DNA of 64,000 bases from Hyphomicrobiales bacterium (lineage in GTDB: Bacteria; Pseudomonadota; Alphaproteobacteria; Rhizobiales; Xanthobacteraceae). The notes under the pieces are model-generated. The model was not told the DNA's origin. It ran no database searches and saw nothing but the letters and a program-made list of their open reading frames with translations. Shown piece after piece: positions 26,259-34,256 of this stretch. Both the position numbers and the translations under genes were made by a program. The stretch's first letter is position 1; the number at the start of each line of letters is the position of its first letter. The stretch spans positions 62,001 through 126,000 of the forward strand of contig JAKFYI010000014.1 of NCBI GenBank assembly GCA_021730985.1, written 5' to 3'.

Positions 26259-26888
26259 GTGCCGACCGACGTTCTGCTCGGCGTGCTGTCGCTTGTCGCG
26301 CACGCCGCCATCGCCATGACGGCGGCGCTGGCGGCGGGCCGGCGCAGCATGGATTGGGTTGGCGTTGCGTTGCTCGGCTGCGTCACCGCGCTCGGCGGCG
26401 GCTCGGCTCGCGACGTCCTGCTGGGTCACTATCCGCTGTCCTGGGTGGCCAACCCGTGGCTGCTGGCGCTGACCGCGGGGGCAGCGCTTGCCACCATCGC
26501 GCTGGCGCGGGTGGTGCACCACTTGCGGGTCGTGTTTCTCATCCTCGACGCGATCGGCCTGGTGGTGTTCACCATCACGGGCTGTCAGGTCGCGTTGCAG
26601 ATGAACCAGCCGCTGCCGATCGTGATCGTTGCCGGACTGATTACCGGCTGCGTCGGCGGCGTGATCCGCGACATGCTGTGCAACGACATCCCGCTGCTGT
26701 TCCGCGCCGAGCTCTATGCCAGCGTTTCGGTGGTTACCGGGGCAGTCTATGTCGGTGCGCTGCACGCGGGCCTCGGTGTTCATGCCGCGCCGCTGGTGGC
26801 GTTCGTGCTGGGGCTGACGTTCCGGCTGCTCGCCATCCGTTACAAGTGGGAGATGCCGAAGTTCGTCTACACCCGGGACCTGCACTAG
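26259..26888 (+). CDS. TRIC/UPF0126-family membrane channel
   Basis: A 209-residue inner-membrane protein with about seven hydrophobic helices arranged as two similar halves. Each half carries the family motif: 'TALGGGSARDVLLG' in the first and 'GCVGGVIRDMLCND' in the second. Trimeric intracellular cation channel homologues have this duplicated structure; bacterial members conduct monovalent cations or have been linked to glycine transport. The start is GTG at 26259. Confidence 0.9.
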   Translation: MPTDVLLGVLSLVAHAAIAMTAALAAGRRSMDWVGVALLGCVTALGGGSARDVLLGHYPLSWVANPWLLALTAGAALATIALARVVHHLRVVFLILDAIGLVVFTITGCQVALQMNQPLPIVIVAGLITGCVGGVIRDMLCNDIPLLFRAELYASVSVVTGAVYVGALHAGLGVHAAPLVAFVLGLTFRLLAIRYKWEMPKFVYTRDLH

Positions 26889-26990
26889 AACGCCGTGGAT
26901 GCGCGCCGCACTCGGCACAATGTTGCCGCAAGCTTTGCTAGGATCGGCCCGAGCCTGGACGAATCTTGAAGTTTTCGGGGGCCGCATCCC

Positions 26991-28199
26991 ATGTTTTCGA
27001 GAGCCGCGCTGCTGGCCGTGTTGGCGGCCGTCATTCTGCTGCAACCCTCCCAGGCGCCGGCTCAGAGCGGCGACGACTGCCAGCCGTTCGGGCGCATGCC
27101 GAACTATGTTCCGATGCATAAGGGCGCGTTGCCGCGCAACTATGACGGCATCGAGGTCCGGATCAAAAAGGGCGGCGACTACGAGGTGCAGTTCGTGGCC
27201 GGCCGCGCCTGCCGGCAGGTCTATACGATCCGCGATGGCGCGCGCGAGGCGAGCGACCTCGAAATCCAGAAGAACTACCTGAGCCAGGCCGCCAAGATCG
27301 GCGGCAGACAGGTCTATGCCGACGACCGCCATCTGTTCGTGCGCGGCGGCGCGCCGGGCAAGGAGACTTGGCTCTATCTCTACAGTCAGGAAAACGAGAT
27401 CCAGGTCACCGTCATCGAGGTGCAACCGTTCAAGCCGACGCTGACCGCGCCATCCGGCGCCGATCACCGGCTGTTCGGTCATATGCCGAACTACTCCGGG
27501 AAGGGGGAGAAGCGGAGCTTCGACAAGTTCACCTTCAATTTCAAGGACGGCGACGACACCAAGGATATCGAGGTGCAGGGCGGGCGCCACGCGGTGGTGT
27601 ACCTGCCGCGCGACAACGCCACCCATTCCAGCGATCTCGACGTGCGCGAGAACTACCGTTCCGCGATCGAGGCGCTCGGCGGCCAGGTGCTGTTCAGCGA
27701 GGATCGCACCCTGTCGGCGCGCGCGGACGTGAGGGGCCAGACCATCTGGCTGCACATCTACACCCAGGAAAACGAAATCCAGCTCAACGTCATCGAGGAA
27801 AAGGCGTTCGAGGCCAGCATCAAGACGCCCGCGGCGAGCGTGCTTAAGGCGGCGCTCGACAAGGATGGCCGGGTGGCGCTCTACGTCAACTTCGATTCCG
27901 CCAAGGCGGCGCTGCTGCCCGATGCACAGCCCGTGATCGCCCAGGTCGTGAAGCTGCTACAGGACAATCCGGCGCTGAAGCTGTCGATCGAAGGCCATAC
28001 CGACAACATCGGCGGCGACGACTACAACAAGAAGCTGTCCGCCGCGCGTGCGGCAGCGGTGGTGGCGGCAGTCTCGGGGCAGGGGATCGGCAAGGACCGG
28101 CTGGCGTCGAGCGGATATGGCGCCGAGAAGCCGATTGCCGACAACGGTTCGGGCGAGGGACGGGCGAAGAACCGCCGGGTCGAGCTCGTGAAACGCTGA
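26991..28199 (+). CDS. OmpA-family protein with duplicated N-terminal domain
   Basis: A 402-residue envelope protein. After a signal peptide (about 1-25) come two similar repeats, about 30-150 and 158-280. Each starts with 'FGRMPNY' or 'FGHMPNY' and ends with 'YLYSQENEIQVTVIE' or 'HIYTQENEIQLNVIE'. An OmpA/MotB peptidoglycan-binding domain follows ('LYVNFDSAKAALLPDAQP', 'IEGHTDNIGGDDYN', 'KNRRVELV'). It probably anchors an outer-membrane or periplasmic module to the cell wall. The repeat domain is not recognised. Confidence 0.87.
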   Translation: MFSRAALLAVLAAVILLQPSQAPAQSGDDCQPFGRMPNYVPMHKGALPRNYDGIEVRIKKGGDYEVQFVAGRACRQVYTIRDGAREASDLEIQKNYLSQAAKIGGRQVYADDRHLFVRGGAPGKETWLYLYSQENEIQVTVIEVQPFKPTLTAPSGADHRLFGHMPNYSGKGEKRSFDKFTFNFKDGDDTKDIEVQGGRHAVVYLPRDNATHSSDLDVRENYRSAIEALGGQVLFSEDRTLSARADVRGQTIWLHIYTQENEIQLNVIEEKAFEASIKTPAASVLKAALDKDGRVALYVNFDSAKAALLPDAQPVIAQVVKLLQDNPALKLSIEGHTDNIGGDDYNKKLSAARAAAVVAAVSGQGIGKDRLASSGYGAEKPIADNGSGEGRAKNRRVELVKR

Positions 28200-28210
28200 T
28201 CAGCGCCCGC

Positions 28211-28612
28211 TCAGGCCGGAGACTTCCACGGATCGGCCGGCGCGGTGGAAACCTGATCGGCCGAGGACGAATCCGGTGCGTCCGGCGCCATGGTCACGGC
28301 TTCCGGCTGCATCGGCTCGGGCTGCAGCGAGGCCGCCTGCTCGGCGGGCTTCTGCTCGACCTTGACCTCGGGCTTCCAGCCGGCCGCGAAGCCGACTTCG
28401 GTGAGCTGATAGGTGTAACGGTCGCGCAGGTGCTGTTTGATCCAGCGGCTGTCGATCGCGAAGTTCAGCCCGCGCTGGAAATCGGCGTCGCGCACGTCGA
28501 AAAAATTGTTCCGCCGCAGCGTGCCGCCCGCAACGATCCTGTAGCGCATGAAAATGCCAAGGATTTGACGGCCGACATCTTCATCCGACAACCGAGGGGG
28601 CATGGGGTCCAT
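28211..28612 (-). CDS. Small protein with predicted winged-helix-like head and acidic tail
   Basis: A 133-residue protein. The N-terminal 65 residues ('DEDVGRQILGIFMRYRIVAG' and 'TYQLTEVGFAAG') look like a compact helical/winged-helix fold. The remainder is Pro/Gln/Glu-rich and likely disordered. An ATG at 28603 is an alternative start. It converges with the OmpA-like gene, 11 bp apart. No function is known. Confidence 0.62.
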   Translation of the reverse strand: MDPMPPRLSDEDVGRQILGIFMRYRIVAGGTLRRNNFFDVRDADFQRGLNFAIDSRWIKQHLRDRYTYQLTEVGFAAGWKPEVKVEQKPAEQAASLQPEPMQPEAVTMAPDAPDSSSADQVSTAPADPWKSPA

Positions 28613-29004
28613 CGCTTCCGAGGTGGTGTGTGAAATTGCTACGCCAAAGATTCGCGGTGCGTAAGGTCTGATGAGAAATTAGCTGTGCGTTGTTGGCGCG
28701 TTGCGTCATTTCAAATATCGGCGTCGCATCTCTGCATCACACCGCACGCCGCGTTGGAAATCGTTGGCTCGGCAATCGCTTGTGCGAGCACACGCACGGT
28801 GTGCAGTGCACGCGTGCGCGCGCTTTTCCCCGATGTTCGACGCATACCGCGGCCGCGACTTATCCCCGTTTTACCCGTTGCTCGCCCGGCTCGGCCGCCG
28901 GACGCAACCTCCGGCGGTGGCGCTCGACGCAAAGAGGCGCTTTGCGGGCGGCGGTTGCGGTGACACAATGGCTTCAAAGCGAAAAACACATCAGGGAGAC
29001 GACA
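28613..29004. other. Intergenic region, no gene recognised
   Basis: About 390 bases separating divergent genes. A plus-strand frame runs open across most of it, but its translation is unlike a protein and the downstream gene has a far better start at 29005. The stretch has alternating purine/pyrimidine runs such as GTGCACGCGTGCGCGCGC. It should hold promoters for both neighbours; no clear boxes were assigned. Confidence 0.5.
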
Positions 29005-29970
29005 ATGAGCAAGCGGCTGGCGTTGGCTGCATTTTCCGCTGTGATCGCTGTGGTTCCGTTCACCGCCGCAAGCGCTTATCCGACCAAGCCCATCACCATG
29101 ATCCTTGGATTTGCGCCCGGCGGACCGAGCGACGTGATGGCCCGGGTTCTTTCCAAGAAAATGGAAGAACTCCTAAAGCAGCCGATCATCATCGAGAACA
29201 AGGCCGGCGCGGGCGGAACCATCGCCGGCAATCTGGTGGCGCGCGCCGCGCCCGATGGCCATACCATCATGTTGGCGAGCGGCAGCATCCTGGCGATCAA
29301 CGTCACGCTCTATAAGAACGTCCAGTACGACAGCATCAAGGATTACGCTCCGATCAGCATGCTGGGCGTGCAGACCAACGTACTCTACACGCACCCTTCG
29401 GTGCCGGCCAACAATATCAAGGAGTTCGTGGCCTATGCGAAGGCCAACCCGGGCAAGCTCTCGTTCGGCTCGGGCGGCGTCGGCACCCCGGCGCATCTGG
29501 CGGGCGAATTGCTCCGCATCAAGGCGGGGATCGACTACACCCACATTCCCTTCAAGGGCACGGGTCCGACCTTGCAGGCCGTCATCGGCAATCATGTGCC
29601 GACCGCATTCAACCCGCCTTCGCCGCTGATGCCGCATATCGCCGAGAAGACCATCAAGGCGATAGCCATCACCACGCTGGAGCGCACGCCGGTCTTGCCG
29701 CAAGTGGAGACAATGGCCGAGACCTATCCGGGCTTCGATGCGGCGACTTGGCACGCCATCGTGGCGCCGGCGGGGACGCCGAAGGACGCGGTCATGGCAC
29801 TCAACAAGGCGATTGTCGGCGCCCTGGCAGACCCGGTGGTTCGCAAGGCGCTGACTGACTCCGGCGTCGATATCAAAACCAGCACCCCGGAATGGCTCGG
29901 CGACTATATCAAGTCCGAGATCCCGAAATGGGCCGAGGTCATCAAGGCCTCCGGCGCCAAGGCCGAGTGA
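29005..29970 (+). CDS. Tripartite tricarboxylate transporter-type receptor (Bug/TctC)
   Basis: A 321-residue periplasmic binding protein. The start at ATG 29005 has AGGGAGA upstream and a signal peptide ('FTAASAYPTKPI'). Family motifs are 'MILGFAPGGPSDVMAR', 'IIENKAGAGGTIAGNLVA', 'DSIKDYAPISMLG' and 'LERTPVLPQVETMAE'. It captures a carboxylate-type solute. No TctA/TctB membrane genes are adjacent, so it is an orphan receptor, common in this group. The CMD-family gene follows 18 bp later. Confidence 0.92.
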   Translation: MSKRLALAAFSAVIAVVPFTAASAYPTKPITMILGFAPGGPSDVMARVLSKKMEELLKQPIIIENKAGAGGTIAGNLVARAAPDGHTIMLASGSILAINVTLYKNVQYDSIKDYAPISMLGVQTNVLYTHPSVPANNIKEFVAYAKANPGKLSFGSGGVGTPAHLAGELLRIKAGIDYTHIPFKGTGPTLQAVIGNHVPTAFNPPSPLMPHIAEKTIKAIAITTLERTPVLPQVETMAETYPGFDAATWHAIVAPAGTPKDAVMALNKAIVGALADPVVRKALTDSGVDIKTSTPEWLGDYIKSEIPKWAEVIKASGAKAE

Positions 29971-29988
29971 TCGAGTTACGGAGTGACA

Positions 29989-30384
29989 ATGAGCGGACGC
30001 AAACCGGTCGAATACCGCGACGCGCCGCCCGCCGTGCGGGCGGTGTTCGATGACATCAAGGCGACGCGTCAGGTCGAGGACGTCAACAATTTCTGGAAGC
30101 ATCTGGCGAACGATCCCCTCACGCTCAAGCGCACCTGGGAATCCGTCAAGGAGATCATGGCGCCCGGCGCGCTCGACGTCCGGACCAAGGAGATGGTCTA
30201 TCTGGCGATCAGCGTCAGCAACGGCTGCGAATATTGCACCGCGAGTCATGGCGCCGCCGCGCGCAAGGCCGGCATGACGGATGCGATGTTCGGCGAGCTG
30301 ATGGCGGTGGTCGGGATGGCGAACGAGACCAACCGGCTCGCCAACGGCTATCGGGTGCCGGTCGACGAGGCGTTCAACCGCTGA
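29989..30384 (+). CDS. AhpD-like carboxymuconolactone decarboxylase-family protein
   Basis: A 131-residue protein from ATG 29989, with ACGGAG six bases upstream. The redox motif 'CEYCTASHGAAARKAG' is the AhpD CxxC-xxx-H site, so a thiol peroxidase-linked or similar role is plausible. It lies directly downstream of a solute receptor in the same direction and probably shares its transcript. The stop is two bases from the end of the convergent gene. Confidence 0.88.
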   Translation: MSGRKPVEYRDAPPAVRAVFDDIKATRQVEDVNNFWKHLANDPLTLKRTWESVKEIMAPGALDVRTKEMVYLAISVSNGCEYCTASHGAAARKAGMTDAMFGELMAVVGMANETNRLANGYRVPVDEAFNR

Positions 30385-30386
30385 GC

Positions 30387-30911
30387 CTATTTCATCCAGT
30401 CCCGCAGCGGCTTGCGGAAGTCGCCCCGCGTCACGATGGTGTGCAGGCGCTTGAGTTTGCCGTTGTCGAACAGGAAGAAGTGCCAGCCGGACGGACGTTT
30501 CTCGCTGATTTCGCCGGCGAACACGATCAGCCGGCTGGCGCGGCGGAATTCGATGTCGCGAAATCCGTCGTGGACTTGCTTCCAGCCGGAGTTGGTGATG
30601 TCGCTGGGCAGCAGCTTGCCGGTCTGGGTGTCGAGATACTCGATCGCCGAGCAGTTCTTGCCGCAGCTCAGCATCACGATGGCATAGTGCCCGGCAAAGC
30701 TGGTGCCGCCGTCGGCGATCGCCTGATAATAGGTGGAGGAGCTACGCCGATCGTCGGTGTCCAGCGCCAGTGGCGCGGCTTTCCCGGTGTAAACTTCTTT
30801 GACCGGGTGGTCCTCGAAGCGGGGCACGCGCTTGCGCGACTGGGCGTCCGCATCGAGGCACGAAAGCCCCAGCAAGACGATGCACAGTATGAGGCTGACA
30901 AGCGGCTTCAT
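30387..30911 (-). CDS. Exported protein, paralogous domain to 22417-23298
   Basis: A 174-residue protein starting at ATG 30911 ('MKPLVSLILCIVLLGLSCLD'); the track's 428-residue ORF reads through the divergent neighbour. After the signal peptide the single domain has 'GHYAIVMLSCGKNCSAIEYL', 'DTQTGKLLP', 'RRASRLIVFAGEIS' and 'FFLFDNGKLKRLH'. These match, in order, the C-terminal half of the protein at 22417-23298. Two cysteines in CGKNC could be bonded. Function is unknown. Confidence 0.75.
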   Translation of the reverse strand: MKPLVSLILCIVLLGLSCLDADAQSRKRVPRFEDHPVKEVYTGKAAPLALDTDDRRSSSTYYQAIADGGTSFAGHYAIVMLSCGKNCSAIEYLDTQTGKLLPSDITNSGWKQVHDGFRDIEFRRASRLIVFAGEISEKRPSGWHFFLFDNGKLKRLHTIVTRGDFRKPLRDWMK

Positions 30912-30974
30912 CGTTGGCTGACGGTTGGCGGCGGTGGCATATTTCCTTCGTAACGTAACACAGCGAGATTGCAG

Positions 30975-31955
30975 ATGCCGATCAGCTATCGCGGGTTTCT
31001 CTTCGCCATTGCGGCGGGCGCCGTCCTCGCCGCAGCGCAGGCTTCGGCGCAGCCCTATCCCAAGAAGCAGGTGATCAGGATCATCGTGCCGCAGGCCGTG
31101 GGCAGCGCGACCGACACGGTGGGGCGGCTGCTGGCGACGCATATCGGCAACGAGCTCGGTCAGCAGATCATCGTCGACAACCGCCCCGGCGCCGGCGGTC
31201 TGATTGGATCGGAAGCTGCGGCCAAGGCGCCGCCCGACGGCTACACGCTGTTCCTTCCCAACATCTCGACCCACGGAGTCAATCCGGGGCTCTATGCCAA
31301 GCTGCCCTACGATCCGGTCAAGGATTTTGCGCCGATCGGCCTGGCTGGCGGAACGTCCAACATCCTGATCGTCAACGCCGAGTTGCCGATCAAGTCCGTG
31401 AAAGAGCTGATCGAGCACGCCAAGGCCAAGCCTGGGACGTTGCGTTATGCGACGCCGGGGCAGGGCAGTTCGCAGCATCTGGCGGTCGAGCTGTTCCGGA
31501 CGCTCGCCGGCGATCTCGACATCACGCACCTGCCGTATCGCGGCAGCGGACCGGGCGTGACCGCGGTCATGAGCGGCGAGGCGTCGTTCATGATGCCGGC
31601 CGCGCCGTCGGCGCTGCCTGCGATCCGAAGCGGACGGGCGCGGGCGATCGCGGTGACCGGCGCCAAGCGTCATCCGGACTTTCCCGACGTGCCGACCATC
31701 GCCGAGACGTTCCCAGGCTACGACGTGACGTCATGGTATGGGCTCTCGGCGCCGGCCGGAACGCCGCAGGCGGTCATCGACCCTATCTCCGCGGCGCTGC
31801 GCAAGGCGCTCGCCAATCCCGAAACGGTGAAAGGCCTGATGGCGGCCGGCATGGAGCCCGCGACGAGTACGCCGGAGGAATTCGCGGCGTTCATCAAGGC
31901 GGAAATCGAGAAGTGGACCAAGGTCATCCGCCAAGCCAACATCACGATCAACTAG
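30975..31955 (+). CDS. Tripartite tricarboxylate transporter-type receptor (Bug/TctC)
   Basis: A 326-residue periplasmic receptor with a signal peptide ('AAAQASAQPYPKK'). Motifs are 'RIIVPQAVGSATDTVGRLLA', 'IIVDNRPGAGGLIGSEAAA', 'DPVKDFAPIGLAGG' and 'HPDFPDVPTIAETFPGYDV'. The ATG at 30975 is preferred over TTG 30969. The sugar-phosphate-isomerase-like gene follows 11 bases later, so the bound solute may feed that enzyme (inference). No transporter membrane genes are nearby. Confidence 0.92.
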   Translation: MPISYRGFLFAIAAGAVLAAAQASAQPYPKKQVIRIIVPQAVGSATDTVGRLLATHIGNELGQQIIVDNRPGAGGLIGSEAAAKAPPDGYTLFLPNISTHGVNPGLYAKLPYDPVKDFAPIGLAGGTSNILIVNAELPIKSVKELIEHAKAKPGTLRYATPGQGSSQHLAVELFRTLAGDLDITHLPYRGSGPGVTAVMSGEASFMMPAAPSALPAIRSGRARAIAVTGAKRHPDFPDVPTIAETFPGYDVTSWYGLSAPAGTPQAVIDPISAALRKALANPETVKGLMAAGMEPATSTPEEFAAFIKAEIEKWTKVIRQANITIN

Positions 31956-31966
31956 GACCAACGACC

Positions 31967-32794
31967 ATGGGCACGTTCGGCAGGCTGGCCCTGCACACCT
32001 GGACTCTCGACACCACGCCGCTGGACGTGGCGATCAAGGCGGCGCGCGACGGCGGCTTTGACGCGGTCGAACTGCGCCGCACCGATTTCAAGCGTTGCTA
32101 CGAAAAGGGCCAGAGCAACGGCGCCGTGCTGGACATGGTGCGGGCGGTGAACATTCCCGTTTGCACGCTGGGCTGCGAGTACGGCTGGCTGTTCGCGACC
32201 GGTGACGAAAGCACCCGGCTGTTCGACGACCTTGAGGTCACCTGCGACAACGCGGTGGAACTGGATTGCCCGCTCATCATGTGTGCGCCGGGGCAGAATG
32301 TCGGGCCGGTCAGCGATGCGATCGAGAATTTGAAGCGCGGCGCCGACATCTGCGGCAAGCGCGGCCTGAAGCTCGCGATCGAGTTCAATTCGCAGCATGC
32401 GGTGCTCAACAGCATTGCTACGTTGCGCGAAATGCTGGTCGGCGCCGATCGCGCCAACGCCGGAATGCTGCTCGACGCCTACCACATGGAGCGCAGCGGG
32501 GCGGGCGGCCGAGGTTTTGCCGGCGTCGCGCCGGAGGAGATCGCGGCATTTCAATACAGCGATACGCCACCTGCGCCGGTGGCGGCCGGCGTCAAGCGTC
32601 CGACCGATCGCCTGCCACCGGGCAAGGGCATCGTGCGCTGGCTTGAGGTGTTCAGCCTGCTCAAGGAAAAGGGCTTTGACGGCTATCTCAGCTATGAGGC
32701 GCCCAATCCGGCCCAGTGGGAGCGGCCGCCTGTCGAAGTCTGCCGCGAAGCGGTCGCCGACACGCGCGCGCTGATCGCCAAGGCTTTGAGCTGA
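31967..32794 (+). CDS. Sugar phosphate isomerase/epimerase-like TIM-barrel protein
   Basis: A 275-residue AP-endonuclease-2/xylose-isomerase-like barrel. Visible elements are 'GGFDAVELRRTDFKRCYEKG', 'KLAIEFNS', 'AGMLLDAYHMERSG' and 'GYLSYEAPNP', with metal-ligand candidates Glu, Asp, His and Glu. It begins 11 bases after a solute receptor and has AGGACC upstream. Likely in catabolism of a sugar or polyol. The exact substrate is unknown. A strong bidirectional terminator follows. Confidence 0.85.
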   Translation: MGTFGRLALHTWTLDTTPLDVAIKAARDGGFDAVELRRTDFKRCYEKGQSNGAVLDMVRAVNIPVCTLGCEYGWLFATGDESTRLFDDLEVTCDNAVELDCPLIMCAPGQNVGPVSDAIENLKRGADICGKRGLKLAIEFNSQHAVLNSIATLREMLVGADRANAGMLLDAYHMERSGAGGRGFAGVAPEEIAAFQYSDTPPAPVAAGVKRPTDRLPPGKGIVRWLEVFSLLKEKGFDGYLSYEAPNPAQWERPPVEVCREAVADTRALIAKALS

Positions 32795-32823
32795 AGATGG
32801 CTTTGAGCTGAAGATCCCACAAG

Positions 32824-32855
32824 CAACAACCCCGGCCGTCAGGCCGGGGTTGTTG
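32824..32855. terminator. Bidirectional terminator hairpin
   Basis: CAACAACCCCGGCC-GTCA-GGCCGGGGTTGTTG is a perfect 14-bp stem between the convergent genes ending at 32794 and 32869. The GC core flanked by AAC/GTT lets it end transcripts in both directions. Confidence 0.88.
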
Positions 32856-32868
32856 GCGCCGCTCTGCT

Positions 32869-33171
32869 TTACTGTGCGCCTTGACCGGTGGTCGAAGGCG
32901 CCGGGCGCTGCGCGGTCGGCGGCGTCGGCAGGGCCGACGGCGGGGACAGCGTGCTTTGGCCCGGAGGCGGCGCGGTCATGCTGGTGCTGGCTTGGTCGGT
33001 GGTCGGCGCGCGGCCGAACACGAACACCAGCAGCAGCGCCAGAACGATGCCGCCGGCAACCCAGCCCCACATGGCGTTGGATTTGTCCAACTCGCCGAGA
33101 CGCTGGCGCGGAAAGTCGTCTTGCAGCGGCGGCTCGCTGAGCCGCGGATCGGTATAGCGAGGATCAGACAT
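32869..33171 (-). CDS. Single-helix membrane protein with Pro-rich tail
   Basis: A 100-residue protein from ATG 33171 with AGGAG nine bases upstream. It has a charged N-terminal region ('DPRYTDPRLSEPPLQDDF'), one membrane helix ('MWGWVAGGIVLALLLVFVFG') and a disordered Thr/Pro/Ser tail. The family is not recognised, though small proteins of this layout are frequent in Hyphomicrobiales. It converges with the isomerase-like gene over a shared terminator. Confidence 0.7.
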   Translation of the reverse strand: MSDPRYTDPRLSEPPLQDDFPRQRLGELDKSNAMWGWVAGGIVLALLLVFVFGRAPTTDQASTSMTAPPPGQSTLSPPSALPTPPTAQRPAPSTTGQGAQ

Positions 33172-33327
33172 GAGAGGCTCCTGTTCTCGTCCCTGCTGGT
33201 CGGGACATCTCCCTGCTGATCGGGACAATTCGGTGCCCGCGCCGATTGTTCCTTGTCGGCGCGAGGAACCGGCTGGAATCTGCGAAGTCCCGGACGGCAC
33301 TGAGAAATTCCGCTAGATAGCCCTGCC

Positions 33328-34224
33328 ATGCCGGAACCTGTCCCCCGCCATTCGCTGACCGATCTCGCCGTTTTCGCGGCGCCCGCCGTGTTCCTGGTGC
33401 TGTGGTCGTCCGGGTTCGTCGGCAGCAAGCTCGGCATGCCATACGCCGAGCCGATGACATTTCTCACCATCCGCATGGGAGGGGTGGTGGCGCTCCTGGC
33501 TGTCATCGTGATTGCGACACGGCCGCAATGGCCTGACCGCGCGGGACTGTGGCACAGCGCGATCGTCGGCGTGCTGGTGCACGGCTGCTATCTCGGCGGC
33601 GTGTTCGTCGCGATTGCAGACCGGATGCCGGCGGGACTCGTCGCGCTGGTGGTGAGCCTGCAGCCGGTGCTGACCTCGACGCTGGCGAACCGGCTGCTTG
33701 GCGAGCGAGTGACCCAGCGGCAGTGGTTCGGGCTCGCGCTTGGCGTCGTCGGTGTCTATTTCGTCGTGCATGGCCGCACCGAAGGCGAGGGCACGTTGCT
33801 CGCCTGGATCGCGTGCGTGATCTCGCTGCTCGGCATCACGCTCGGCACGCTCTACCAGAAGCGGTTTGGCGGCGCGATCGAGTGGCGCACCGGCTTCCTG
33901 GTTCAGTATGCGGCGGCGGCGCTGTTGTTCTGGCTTGCCGCGCTGATGTTCGAGACGCGCGTGGTGCAGTGGACGCCGTCGTTCATTTTCGCGGTGTCGT
34001 ATCTTGTGCTGGTGCTTTCGCTCGGCGCGATCTGGCTGTTCTACTTCCTGATCCGGCGCACAGCGACCACGCGCGTGGTGAGTCTGCTCTATCTGATGCC
34101 GCCGCTCACGGCGCTGATGTCTTGGGTGCTGTTTGACGAACGCCTCGCGCCGCTGGCAATCGCCGGAATGGCGGTCTGCGTCGCGGGCGTAGCCCTGGTC
34201 AACTGGCGGCCGGGCCGGGCGTGA
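33328..34224 (+). CDS. DMT-superfamily transporter (EamA)
   Basis: A 298-residue inner-membrane protein with about ten helices in two EamA repeats. The first begins 'FLVLWSSGFVGSKLGMPYAE'; the second holds 'LGITLGTLYQKRFGG' and ends 'PPLTALMSWVLFDERLAPLA'. Members export or import small metabolites such as amino acids. The substrate cannot be told from sequence. It stands as a single gene before a receptor gene. Confidence 0.92.
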   Translation: MPEPVPRHSLTDLAVFAAPAVFLVLWSSGFVGSKLGMPYAEPMTFLTIRMGGVVALLAVIVIATRPQWPDRAGLWHSAIVGVLVHGCYLGGVFVAIADRMPAGLVALVVSLQPVLTSTLANRLLGERVTQRQWFGLALGVVGVYFVVHGRTEGEGTLLAWIACVISLLGITLGTLYQKRFGGAIEWRTGFLVQYAAAALLFWLAALMFETRVVQWTPSFIFAVSYLVLVLSLGAIWLFYFLIRRTATTRVVSLLYLMPPLTALMSWVLFDERLAPLAIAGMAVCVAGVALVNWRPGRA

Positions 34225-34256
34225 GCTAGGCTTTCCTCCGGTTAAGGGAGGGGCCG

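Noticed and set aside
25755-27755. Minus-strand ORF of 666 aa over cupin, TRIC and OmpA genes
   Set aside because: Long only because of high GC; three good plus-strand genes occupy the region.
28860-28870. TTATCCCCG as a DnaA box
   Set aside because: A single imperfect match with no cluster, no dnaA and no AT-rich unwinding region; no origin is supported.
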